From positions 248,001 through 312,000 of the forward strand of contig BCHS01000003.1 of assembly GCA_039545275.1 (NCBI GenBank): a stretch of 64,000 nt of DNA, read 5' to 3'. Within the stretch, counting starts at the first letter, position 1. Each line of letters opens with the position of its first letter. Source of the DNA: Pseudomicrostroma phylloplanum. Lineage: Eukaryota > Basidiomycota > Exobasidiomycetes > Microstromatales. Below, piece by piece: positions 1-9,949 of the stretch. Under the pieces are notes generated by a model that was not told where the DNA came from, made no database searches, and was given only the letters and a program-made list of their open reading frames with translations. A program made the position numbers and the translations under genes.

Positions 1-1119
1 CCTCCGAACGTAGGGGAGCACCTGCTGATCTCTTTTCCGGAGCAGCACGTCTTGCACCTGCAGCTCCACAGGCCGAAACAGATGAACTCAATGACAGATG
101 TGAGTGATGCCATAGCCTCAGATGATTGTCTCAGAGGTCAAAGCTGCACAGCATGACGGCAGATCTCAGGACGCAAAGCTGATGTCCCGCCCTCCGCTGC
201 TCCCTGCGACAGGACCTCGAAGACGATTTGCGCAAGACGCTCAGATGGTTCGAAGCTACCCCCGCTCTATGGGTGCTAGTCATCTCCGGCTCACCAAGCT
301 CCAAGGCATTCTGCGCTGGTCAAGATCTGAAAGAGTGGCTGACCAAGAGAGGCACACCGCCAGCAATAGCTTCCTCCTCTTCCTCGCCCCCGCTCCAGTC
401 GGAGGAGGAGAAGCGCAGCACGCAACATCGTATCCGTCATCTGGGCGGGTTCGGCGGTCTTTCGACGCTGCAGTCGACAAAGCCACTACTGCTAGCCGTG
501 GACGGCCTAGCAATGGGAGGAGGTATGGAGATTCTCCTCAACATGGACCTAGTCTTTGCCACATCCCGCGCCCGTTTCGCTCTGCCAGAGGTGCTCCGCG
601 GCGTAGTAGCAGCCCAGGGCGGGATCCCGCGCCTGCTCAATCTCGTCGGCCACGCAAGAGCTAGCGAGCTCCTACTCACCGGTCGCACCTTTCAAGCGGA
701 GGAGCTGCGCGAGATGGGTCTGGTGAACAAAGTCGTGCCTGTGGATGTCAAGGCTAGTCCGGAGGAAGGACAGAAGGCAGTCGTTGCCGAGGCACTGAGG
801 TATGCAAAGATGATCACGTCTGCTTCGCCTGACTCTGTGAGGGTCACAAAACAGGCGCTGAGGTTTGCAAGAGATGGGAGTGGGCATATTGACCAGAGTA
901 CACTGCAGAGCGTGGAGAGCAAGCAAAGTCGGGGGCTGTATGCTGGACGGAACTTCAGAGAGGGACTGACGGCTTTCAAGGAGGTGAGTAGGGGGTAAGG
1001 CAGCTCAGTTCAGAGCGCTCGATCTGACTTATTCTTCCTACTTCAATACGTCCCCGCAGAAACGAGCACCGAAGTGGAGTGATCCGATCAGCTTCGAGCG
1101 CAAGGGGCCAAAATTGTAG
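1..1119 (+). CDS. Enoyl-CoA hydratase/isomerase family protein (5' end outside window)
   Basis: Crotonase-fold enzyme acting on acyl-CoA thioesters (hydration or isomerisation of enoyl-CoA in beta-oxidation or branched-chain amino acid breakdown). Coding exons read <1-99, 213-983 and 1060-1119. The first intron boundary is forced because an in-frame TGA at 180-182 rules out earlier acceptors. Visible motifs: HRPKQMNS (the N-terminal LNRPKxxNA block), KAFCAGQDLKEW (CoA-binding, oxyanion hole), GGGMEI and ALPEVLRG, which carry the two glutamates that are catalytic in rat enoyl-CoA hydratase, and the FKEKRAPKW C-terminal block. A serine/glutamate-rich insertion follows the AGQDLKEW motif. The protein ends in PKL, only a weak match to a peroxisomal PTS1, so mitochondrial versus peroxisomal location is open. 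The family call is secure; the exact substrate is not. Confidence 0.9.
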
Positions 1120-1512
1120 CCAGCACAGTGTACAAAAAGACGAACGTGTGGCCTTGGCCAGTGGCGGAGGAATATGTGCTAGCTTGCCTTACTTACCACC
1201 TCTAAGCCGCTGGTCAAGGCAATCGAATCTGCTGTGCTCACATGTTTGCATATCACTTCATTTGAGGAGATGCGACAGAGACCTTCGCAGTTCTGAAGAC
1301 CACTGTCTGTTCTAGTTCCCTTAGCAGGCCTAGGAGCGGCGAACGGCGTAGCTTCGACATGCGCTTCTCCCGCGAAACCGGAACGGAACCCGAAGTGGAG
1401 GGAGCAGCGGAGCCGATGTGTCCCTTGGCGCTCCTGAGAGGTCAGTCATGTTTAGAAATCCAATTCCTCCGACTCGCGCCCCTCATTTAGATACCCCACT
1501 ACATCTGCCACC
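1120..1512. other. Intergenic interval between enoyl-CoA hydratase and ISA1
   Basis: I see no gene here. It must hold the terminator of the upstream gene and the promoter of ISA1. The ISA1 leader is pyrimidine-rich and runs directly into the start codon (context CCACCATGA, close to a Kozak consensus). Confidence 0.5.
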
Positions 1513-2664
1513 ATGAACCCTGCGTCCTCGTCAATGAGGGCTTTGAGACCTCTTCTGTCCCATGCAGCCTCTTCTGCTCGGTCATCCACGACCCCTCGCA
1601 TCGCCACCTTTGCCACGTCGTCCTACCTTCGGAGACCGCCACAGCCTACTGCACCTGTCAGAGAGGCAGCAGAGCCGGCCGTTGTGAAGTCGCCATCGCA
1701 ACCACCGAACCCCGCATCATGGCCTGGCAGACAGAAGGAGACTCAATCTACCACTCAAGGCGCATGGCAAGGCCAGCAGAGTGGGCCGACACCTGCCGCT
1801 CCCAAGGCCGAGTCCATTCCCCATGCTGAGAGCAGTAAAGCCGCTCAAGAACGGGAAGCGAAGCTGGCCGCTGGAAGCCAGGCTCAGCAGCAGCAGCCGT
1901 CAACGCAAGAGGGCTCACAGGCTGTTCAAAACGCAGCTGCCTCGTCCTCGGAAGGATCTTGTGCTACCCTCTCGCCTTCTTCACCCGCGGGGCCGAGGAG
2001 CCAGACAGCCGTGGCACAGGGCAAGGCAAAGGAGTCAAGCAGTCCCAAGGCTGCTCCACCCGAGCAAACACCTGCCAAGGGAAGCGCTATCGCTTCACCA
2101 CCTCCCAGTGCATCGGCTGCCAAGCCGGCCACAAGCGGAAAGGCGTTTAGAGCGAAGAAGGCAGCCCTAAGTCTGGTAAGTGGCGAGTTGGTGGGTTCGC
2201 TCATGGACGTGAGGCCGGAATGCTGATCTTGACCTCCCTGACTCACAACAGACTCCCACGGCGGTAGAGAGGCTGAATGAGCTGCTCGAGTCTGATTCAG
2301 GCCCGCGTCTCATCCGAATCGGCGTCCGTAACAAGGGCTGCGCTGGCATGAGCTACCACCTCGAGTACGTCACGCCAGACCAAGCTGGCAAGTTCGACGA
2401 GCGCGTCAAGCAGGATGGAGTCGAGGTCTTGATCGATAGCAAGGCGCTGTTCAGCATCATTGGATCGGAGATGGACTGGCAGGAGGACAAGCTGAGTGCC
2501 AAGTTCGTCTTCAACAACCCCAACGTCAAGGAGAGTTGTGGCTGTGGTGAGTACGCGAAGGTAGTGGCGAGCATTGATTGGACTTATTCCGCAAAGCTGA
2601 CGTATACATGGCTCTCCCCTCGTTGCTCTTCCCACCATCTATAGGCGAGTCTTTCCTCACCTAG
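1513..2664 (+). CDS. ISA1: Mitochondrial iron-sulfur cluster assembly protein Isa1 (ISCA1/A-type carrier)
   Basis: A-type Fe-S scaffold/carrier of the mitochondrial matrix, needed with Isa2 for 4Fe-4S cluster maturation (aconitase, lipoate synthase). Exons 1513-2175, 2252-2546 and 2645-2664 give 325 aa. The last coding exon holds only 20 nt. The HesB/IscA domain occupies the last ~105 residues and is close to ISCA1: RIGVRNKGCAGMSYHLEY, then EMDWQEDKLSAKFVFNNPN, then the SCGCGESF tail. The three cluster-binding cysteines are C251, C317 and C319. The FNNPN and CGCGE sequence favours Isa1 over Isa2. The first ~220 residues are a basic, Ser/Ala-rich presequence followed by a Pro/Gln/Ser-rich low-complexity stretch, much longer than in yeast Isa1 (about 250 aa in total). 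The start is the first ATG of the frame, with a good context. Confidence 0.95.
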
Positions 2665-3464
2665 AGTGAATGACACCGCCACTTTGTCTGTGACCGCCAC
2701 ATCAGATTCATTCTATCGCATTATATCGCATCTCCAAAGCTTTTTGCACATGTCCGCTGAGCCTTCCAGCACATGAATGACCATGATGGCATACCCATGG
2801 ACCCAAAGACCCTCGTATATCAGCATCCGCTTCACTTGCACGAGTCCTGTGACTGTTGTTGTGAGATCCGATCCACTATTGCCCCGGTGCCGATCCGATT
2901 GAGCGGCGCGGGCGCAAGATTGCCGAGCGGAGGCATCCTGGGAGACGAGCCTGACTTTCAAAAGCCTCCGTTGCTCAGAAATGCGTCCGTGGCCCGGGCT
3001 GTATGCTGGGGAGGATTTCGGACTGCTTGCCATTCCTAATCCTCATCGTGTTTGTGCCTCGTTACCATCGCTATCGTACCGGAGCTGCCTTCCTTTCTTC
3101 CTTCTTTCTTGCCTGCTACGTCTCTTGACCCTCACTCTCTCTTCTCTACCCTTTGCTATCCGCACTCCGATCCGTAGCAGGCGTTATTGCTCCCGCAATT
3201 GCCAAGCGTATCCGCATAGCTCTAATACCCACAGTGATCGGCACAAGCGTCCGGCAGCTTCTCCAGGTACCTCATTGCACTCGCCAGACAGTGTGGCACG
3301 ACGAACATAAGCGCATCACATACAAGAATGGTCGTCGACGGGCTCGCATCGCTTCTTCAAGCTCTTGCCGTAGCGTAGAGACGCTACTCAGCTTGCAGGG
3401 GCACATACCGCCTATCTCCGCCCAACCTCCTTTCAGCCCCGTCTAGGTGTTGTCTCACTCTACA
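2665..3464. other. Intergenic/5' leader upstream of the GNAT gene
   Basis: No supportable gene. The second half (about 3060-3440) is pyrimidine-rich with CTTTC/CTTCC runs, as in fungal core promoters and 5' UTRs. Short open frames here have no recognisable domain and atypical composition. Confidence 0.5.
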
Positions 3465-5903
3465 ATGGTCGGCACTGCTACCTCTCGGCCCAATCGAGGC
3501 TTCGTCGGGGGATGGCTGTCCATGGCGCCCGAGAGCGAGACGGCATCCTCGCCAACAGCCTCCTCTTCGAGGCTAGACCGAGCGGCTTCTCCACCCACAG
3601 CTTCAAGTAGCCATGCCTCATCTTCTTCACCTCGCCGTGCCGGTGGCTCATCTTCGTCCATGCATCCTCCAAGACGAGCGACCTTTCAGCTGGGAGCGGC
3701 CGACGACACTTCAACTATACCCACACCCGTCACTCCTGCGTCAAGAGGCTCCTCGGCATCCATGATGTCTCCCGTCTTTGATGTACGAGCTAGCTTCGCC
3801 CCTATGACGTTCAACAAGAAGCCGCCCACCAATCTCCAGGTGGAAAGTACCGCAAACGTCTCAGCAAAGCTGTCAGATACCATACCCACTTCCGATGCGG
3901 GCCACAAGCTCGAGTCCGAGAATATCAAAGGCTCAGCGCTGCATCAAATCGAGGATGACGGCAAAGGTCTGGAATTTGCAGGGCGCCGGTGGAAGGGCAA
4001 GACTGCTCACGCCGTTGAGCAAGAGCTAGAGCAGGTGGGAGATACAACGATCATGAGCTACGCCCCAGATGCAGTCTATCTCGCCAGCAGGCTGGAAGGG
4101 TTGAGGAGGAATTTGGAAGCCGGTGGGGAGGAGGCGAGAGGGAGAAGGTGGCTTACGACTCAGGAAGACGACGATCTCGCTGAGCTCGCATCCGCAGTCC
4201 CAGGGGTCGACGAAGCGTCTGTGCCACTTGGAGGCGATGAGGTAACCGGCGAGTCGTCTCCGAGGATCACCGTGCCCGCGAGGCCTTCTCCGCCTCGGCT
4301 TCCTCTATCGGACGACACCAGCGGGCTTGCTGTCGAGGCGCCATCTGCACCGCCGACCATTCGAGAGGACCGCCTCCCAGCCACGCTCCCTCCTCACATT
4401 ACGGACCTCATCCAACCGCCACCCCTCGTTGTACACGAAGCTCCGGCAGACCTTACACCGGCAGCCAAAGCCGCTGCTCTAGACTCTCGAGTAGAGATCC
4501 GGCTGTTGAGAAGATCAGATCTGGAGCAAGTCAGAGAGCTGCACTGCCTGCACGGAGACAACGACAAGGTGGACACAGAGCATTATGCGACCTCGGCCGC
4601 ATTCCTGCTGCGACTGCTGGTCGATGAGACTCATGTCTGCCTCGTAGCAATAGCCAAGCCGCTGCCAGCGCCGGATGAGCCCTTTGAGCGGAAGCACCAC
4701 TACCACCCAAAACACCTGTGGCCAACTCCCCCGCCGCCCAGTATGGACATGCCCGCTAGCTCAGTCGCCTATGTATTGGCAGGACAAGGCCTCAGCTCCA
4801 ACTCGCCATTACTACGTCCCATCGATGCCTTGGCTGCCAAGCGTAACCACATCAGATCTCCTCGCGGCCCAGCGAGCAGCTTGGGTCGGCACTCGCCGAT
4901 ACTCGGCGCGACGGCAGAAGAGGAAAGCGACAGTGACGCGGACTCGACCAGAGCGGATCTGGATGAGGAAGGCGATGATGAAGATAGTATCTCGGTTGGG
5001 AGATTGAGCTCTTCCGATGCCTCCAACGGGCCGTCTCCAGACTCGTCGCTGCCGGAATCTGCTATGGCGAAGCCAGTAGGGGCGAGCCATAGAGTGCCAC
5101 TGCTGCCTCCTCTGACCCCGATTGCTGGTAATAGCCCGCCTGCAGCAGACAATGCACAAGGCGAATCACAATCGTTGAGTGGCAGCTATTCCTCTTCGAC
5201 CTCTCTCGGAAGCATGGCGCTGAAGAGAGCATACGAGACAGCGCCAGCCACAACGACAAAGGCACGACGGGCGCGGAGCTCAGTCGAGGATGATGTCTCG
5301 CCGCCAGTCAGTACCGAGGCTTCACCTTCTCAGACCCACCTCGCTCCCGGACACGACCTGGTGCTGACGGGTCCCACGAATGAAGTAGCCCCGCCTCGGG
5401 CTCTTCGAGTCATGGTGCCTCCCGCACCGGGCGCTTCCGTCGAAAACGAAGTGATCCTGGGTGTAGCCTCGGCAGCCATCTCGATCAAGCCGGCGACGGA
5501 GTCCCTGTGGGGCAATGCAGACGCCTCTTCATCGCGAGCGGTAAAGGAAGTGCACGTCTTGACCCTGTCTGTGGCTCGAGCAGAGCGAGGGCTGGGTCTG
5601 GGAGGAAGACTGCTAGATCGACTGATTGACGAAGCGCTCAGGCGGAACATCTCCTCCGCCTATCGTGCCTCGATGGGTCGACGCATTGCTGCTGGCTCGC
5701 CCAACCCTTCACGAATCTACCTGGAGGTGCACCCAGACAGCAAGCATGCTCTGGCGCTGTACAAGGGCAGAGGCTTCGATTCGAAGCGCCGCTTACCTGG
5801 GTACTTTAGAGGAGACGCTAGGATACCTACAAATGTGCGGAGCTTGCCTGGGGGAAGCGATGCGGTGCTCATGGAGAAGTGGGACAAGGGGGAACCGGCT
5901 TGA
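3465..5903 (+). CDS. GNAT acetyltransferase, Naa50-like, domain split by a long insertion
   Basis: Single-exon gene, 812 aa. The GNAT fold appears in two pieces. Residues about 342-400 (VEIRLLRRSDLEQVRELH ... CLVAIAK) resemble beta1-alpha2 of Naa50-type N-terminal acetyltransferases. Residues about 658-812 hold the acetyl-CoA loop (RAERGLGLGGRLL, an R-x-x-G-x-G/A motif), the strand RIYLEVHPDSKHALALYKGRGF and the YF..DAVLM end. Roughly 255 residues of acidic, Ser-rich sequence separate them. The first 340 residues are also low complexity (Ser/Ala/Pro). Known family role: transfer of acetyl from acetyl-CoA to a protein N-terminus or amine, cytosolic. The substrate here is unknown, and Naa50 similarity is judged from the YxxxGF and LxVHxxNxxA-like pattern only. 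The ATG was chosen as the first in frame, in context ACAATGG. Confidence 0.75.
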   Translation: MVGTATSRPNRGFVGGWLSMAPESETASSPTASSSRLDRAASPPTASSSHASSSSPRRAGGSSSSMHPPRRATFQLGAADDTSTIPTPVTPASRGSSASMMSPVFDVRASFAPMTFNKKPPTNLQVESTANVSAKLSDTIPTSDAGHKLESENIKGSALHQIEDDGKGLEFAGRRWKGKTAHAVEQELEQVGDTTIMSYAPDAVYLASRLEGLRRNLEAGGEEARGRRWLTTQEDDDLAELASAVPGVDEASVPLGGDEVTGESSPRITVPARPSPPRLPLSDDTSGLAVEAPSAPPTIREDRLPATLPPHITDLIQPPPLVVHEAPADLTPAAKAAALDSRVEIRLLRRSDLEQVRELHCLHGDNDKVDTEHYATSAAFLLRLLVDETHVCLVAIAKPLPAPDEPFERKHHYHPKHLWPTPPPPSMDMPASSVAYVLAGQGLSSNSPLLRPIDALAAKRNHIRSPRGPASSLGRHSPILGATAEEESDSDADSTRADLDEEGDDEDSISVGRLSSSDASNGPSPDSSLPESAMAKPVGASHRVPLLPPLTPIAGNSPPAADNAQGESQSLSGSYSSSTSLGSMALKRAYETAPATTTKARRARSSVEDDVSPPVSTEASPSQTHLAPGHDLVLTGPTNEVAPPRALRVMVPPAPGASVENEVILGVASAAISIKPATESLWGNADASSSRAVKEVHVLTLSVARAERGLGLGGRLLDRLIDEALRRNISSAYRASMGRRIAAGSPNPSRIYLEVHPDSKHALALYKGRGFDSKRRLPGYFRGDARIPTNVRSLPGGSDAVLMEKWDKGEPA

Positions 5904-6684
5904 GAGTTGTGGAGAGCAAGCTGCGACAGGCCTCGATGTCTGCCTTTTCATATGTGATGTACTTCATGTTCTGGTCCTTGGCCAAATCTTTGCAGCCTTG
6001 CTTCGATTAATTACTAGATTTCACAGTTGCACCGGGGTCGCACAGATCCTCTTGCTGTTCGTCAGATGTATCAATGAGGTGGTGAGTCTGAGTCACAAGG
6101 CATGAAATGGTCAGAAAAAATCGCTAGAAAAAGAGAGAGCAAAACTTCAGCATCCAGGATTCCCGCGTGGTCCCCCACCGCAGTACTGACTGGACGGTAC
6201 CTTGCTTAACTTCGCAGATCGGACGGGATGCGGTGCTTTCAAGGTCCTATGGCCGAAGATGAAAGACAGTATGTATTAGCAGAATATAACCTCCACAGCA
6301 AGTGATCCATGGCACAAACAGTAAAGGTTGTGTGAAGTCTACCACTTTCCTTTCTGTGACGTTACCACCGAACTTCCCTAGCATGCTGTTTTCAATGTTT
6401 TTTGGATGCTCCACCTTTCAGGCGCCCCACTGCCAGACTGCTAGCGTGTCTTGGATCTTCTGACCGGGAAGGTGAAATCGGACCGGCGGAGTGTGAACCT
6501 GAACCGGTCCGTCCGGCTGGCCGCGCTCGGCCTTTCACAATCCCTGTGTCGCTGGCCCAGGGTGCGTGCGGCTTGGGGAGGACATAGGCCACAACTTCTT
6601 CCTTTCCGGTCTTCCTACCTTCCCAACCACACACCCTCCCATCTTCTCCCCTCTACAGCTCAGCCTACCGTTTCCCCTACGCCA
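5904..6684. other. Intergenic interval upstream of 2-methylcitrate dehydratase
   Basis: No gene seen. The final 80 bases are strongly pyrimidine-rich (TTCCTACCTTCCC, CATCTTCTCCCC) and lead into the start codon, consistent with a strong fungal promoter and leader. An A-rich patch at about 6114-6145 may belong to the 3' UTR of the upstream gene. Confidence 0.45.
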
Positions 6685-8483
6685 ATGCTTCGCCTTCCTT
6701 CGACATCTGTATCAGCACTGAGGTCTGCTGCCCGTACCAACTCTACCGTTGCCCTCTCTTCCTCGGCCTCTCGTGCCATCTCCACTTCCATTGCTTCCAA
6801 GGCCTCGTCGCCCGTAGCAGCCAAGAGCGCCTCCCGCCAGGCCAAGAACAGCCCACGCTCCGCCCTCTTCTCCACTTCTGTCCCCAAGATGGCTGGCGGT
6901 GTCGGTCTCGGTGAGGACAATGTCCGCCCCCCTCCGGATGAGGTCGTGCAGAAGATTGCCGACTACGTCCACGACTTTGACAGCATCTCGCAAGAGGCCT
7001 ACGACACTGCCAGGCTCGATCTGCTCGACACCCTCGGCTGTGGTATGGAGGCTCTGAAGTTCCCTCAGGCTCGATCGGTCCTCGGTCCCGTCGTCCCTGG
7101 CACTGAGGTCCCCAATGGAGCCAAGGTCAGTTGGTCTGCTGCATTCTGTTCGCTGCTGCGATGAGACACCTGGCACTGACAATGCTTTCCGAATCACCCT
7201 TTACCCCCCCCCAGATCCCCGGTACCCCCTATGTTCTTGATCCCATCCGAGGAGCCTTCAACATCGGTGCCATGGTCCGTTGGTTGGACTTCAACGACAC
7301 CTGGCTCGCTGCCGAGTGGGGCCACCCCTCTGACAACCTGGGCTCCATCCTGGCTGTTGCCGACTGGCTGTCCCGAACCAACGTCGCCAACGGAAAGGCG
7401 CCCCTGAAGATCCAGGATGTCCTGACCGCCATGATCAAGGCACACGAGATTCAGGGAGTCATTGCCCTTGAGAACTCCTTCAACCGAGTTGGTCTCGACC
7501 ACGTCCTGCTCGTAAAGCTCGCTTCCACCGCTGTTGTTTCCAAGCTGTTGGGCAACAGCCGAGAGCAGACCATCGATGCCATCACCCACGCTCTGGTGGA
7601 TGGACAGTCGCTGCGAACCTACCGACACGCTCCCAATGCTGGCTCTCGTAAGTCCTGGGCTGCCGGTGACGCCTGCTCCCGAGCTGTGAATCTGGCTCTC
7701 CTGGTCCAGAAGGGTGAGCCCGGATACCCCTCTATCCTGACTGCCAAGACTTGGGGCTTCTACGATGTCCTGTTCAAGGGCAAGCCTTTTGTCTTCACTC
7801 GCGAGTACGCATCCTACGTCATGGAGAACGTTCTGTTCAAGCTCGTCCCCGCCGAGTTCCACGCTCAGACTGCCGTCGAGTCCGCCGTCGTTCTGCACAA
7901 GCAGATGAAGGAGGCTGGCAAGACCGTCGACGACATCAAGCGAATCAACATCAAGTCGACCGAGGCCACTATCCGCATTATCTCCAAGCAGGGTAAGCTC
8001 GCCAACTACGCCGACAGGGACCACTGCATCCAGTACATGGTTGCTGTGCCTCTGATCGAGGGTGGTCTGGAGCCCCAGCACTACAATGACGACTACGCCG
8101 AGTCGACTCCCATGATCGACACTCTGAGGAGCAAGACCTACGTCGAGGAGAACAAGGAGTACTCCCGCGGCTACCTGGACCCCGAGCAGAGGTCCATCGG
8201 TAACGATGTCGAGATTGAGTTCAACGATGGCTCGAAGATTCAGCACGCTATGGAGTACCCTGTAGGCCACGCCAGGAGGAGGGAGGAGGCCAAGCCCCTC
8301 ATTGCCGCTAAGCTGAAGAAGCACCTGGACGGCCACGGCTACTCCGGCGCGGACCAGGACGCCATCCTCAAGCTTATCGATGACCACAAGACCCTGGTTG
8401 ACCTGCCCGTCAATGAGTTCGTCGAGCTCTGGAAGCCCTCGACCCTGGTCGAGCCCACCAGGTTCGGAAACCCCAACAGCTAG
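6685..8483 (+). CDS. PDH1: Mitochondrial 2-methylcitrate dehydratase (MmgE/PrpD family)
   Basis: Dehydrates 2-methylcitrate to 2-methyl-cis-aconitate in the methylcitrate cycle that detoxifies propionyl-CoA in the mitochondrial matrix. Exons 6685-7125 and 7215-8483 give 569 aa. The first ~70 residues are a basic Ser/Ala presequence (MLRLPSTSVSALRSAARTNS...). The core follows bacterial PrpD closely: WGHPSDNLGSILAVADWLSR, LRTYRHAPNAGSRKSWAAGD, GYPSILTAKTWGFYDVLFKG and YVMENVLFK. This favours true PrpD over the related cis-aconitate decarboxylase. Codon choice is strikingly C-ending and uniform compared with neighbouring genes, as expected for a highly expressed gene. The symbol follows the S. 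cerevisiae orthologue. Confidence 0.95.
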
Positions 8484-8684
8484 AAGGGAGGTTACTGTTG
8501 GAATGCGCTACCCCTGCAATCTAGGAACACATAGTAATGGAAAGATATCTGATATTGTAGCAAAATGAAGCATTGATTGGGTATCGAGATTCTGCTATGT
8601 GACAATGAAGCTGCGAGCCTGAAACCTTATCGTACGAAAGACTGCCTCAACCGCGTGAACGAGCTACCCTCTGACTCTGACGTG

Positions 8685-9563
8685 TCACAGCCGCTTGACT
8701 CCCCGCTTTGCAGCGGGGACCTTCTTTACGGCCGGCACGGTCTTGCTGGAGACGGTGCCTGACAAAGACACTGCTGTCCCTGCATTCGCGTCCGACTTTG
8801 CCACCTTGGCCTCCATGGCCGCGTCCAGTACCTTGCTTGCATTGCCCGAAAGCGAGCGCTGCAGCGGTGGAGCAGTCGGCTGTGACATCGAGGTAGCAGC
8901 CAAAGCCGCCTGCTGAGTGGTAGGCTCGAAAAGTCCAGCCGGGCAAGAGGACGCATGGACTGAAGTCCACAGTCTCGCCGTCGCTGCATACTCCTCGTAG
9001 TTCTCCTGCAGCAATCTCCCCGCCTCTGCATTCAGCGCACTATCCGGGTTGGGCGAGATCAGGAGACACTTGATGACTGTGAGGACGTGCCCGATGCCGT
9101 ACTCGGGGGACCAGTCCTTTTTGAGGGTCGAGACACAGATCTCGCCCGTGCTGATGGCCACGTTTGGGTGGAAGATGCGGGTGGACATGAGGCAGCGTGG
9201 AGGGACAGAGGGAAATTCTGAAGGGAATGAGAAGGTGATGAGAAAGTAGCCGGAGGAGAAGGGGGTGCCGGCTGTTGGGGGAGAGAGGGGGTTGGGATTT
9301 CCTGGTCAGCCTGGCATCAGGACATGAGACACGGGCATCGTTTGACGTCACTCACGAGGTCCCTGTACCCAGCCGCGAATATCTGTCACGTCACAATCGT
9401 CCACCTGGACCCGCACGCAGTCGGGTGGGTTAGCTTGAAGGGACCGCACCTCCTTGATCAGGCGCTTCATTGTGCTGGAGGGGGGAGCCTGGGGGGCAAG
9501 TAAAAGCAAGAATGAGTCAGGGGACACCATCCTGACAGCGATAGTCCTACGATAACATACCAT
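8685..9563 (-). CDS. UBE2S-like ubiquitin-conjugating enzyme E2
   Basis: Exons on the minus strand: 9561-9563 (just the ATG), 9356-9488 and 8685-9271; 240 aa. Features seen: RLIKEVRSLQANPPD helix, IRGWVQGPPGTPFSSGYF, the HPN motif (RIFHPNV) and the catalytic Cys at about residue 91 in GEICVSTLKKDWSP. Then comes IGHVLTVIKCLLISPNPDSALN and the long LLQENYEEYAATARLWT helix. This is closest to human UBE2S (GEICVNVLKRDW; HPNPESALNEEAGRLL). The C-terminal tail is low complexity and ends in KRGVKRL, recalling the KRALRRL end of UBE2S that docks on the anaphase-promoting complex. UBE2S extends K11-linked chains on APC/C substrates; that role here is inference. The gene is convergent with PDH1 and divergent from the AT-hook gene. 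Translation could instead start at Met8. Confidence 0.88.
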
Positions 9564-9949
9564 GATAGTATCTTGGAACTTTCTTGAGAGCCGCGTCACT
9601 TGAAGGTTGATGAAGATAGTATTGTTTGTAGTGACAAACGTTGGAGCTTCGGAAGGAGCGGGCGGAATGCGTAGAAGGTAAACGCATCGTCAATTTCAAG
9701 CTCAGACCAACACACGCATCCTACACGACCGGAACGGAAGGGAATCGAGTAAATCAAGATGTATTCAAGGTCCTGTTCCTGAAGCTGAGCTTGAAATCAG
9801 CAGGCAAGGAGGGAGGAGGACAATCTGTCTGTCTCAGGTCTCACCTCTTCTTCCTTTCCACCAGTATCACCCACCATCACCATCACCAAACCTCACCACA
9901 AGAATATTCGACAGCAGTCAGGGCTGCTGCCGTCGGCTACTGCTCTCCA
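9564..9949. promoter_or_regulatory. Divergent promoter between the UBE2S-like and DUF1917/AT-hook genes
   Basis: Shared 386-bp intergenic interval between two divergent start codons. It has a pyrimidine-rich stretch (CACCTCTTCTTCCTTTCC) and a CACCATCACCATCACC repeat ahead of the + strand gene. No conventional TATA element stands out. Confidence 0.45.

Noticed and set aside
7194..8387. 397-codon open frame antisense to 2-methylcitrate dehydratase
   Set aside because: It mirrors the strong C-ending codon bias of the real gene; it has no domain and is Leu/Val/Gly-rich, as expected for a shadow frame.
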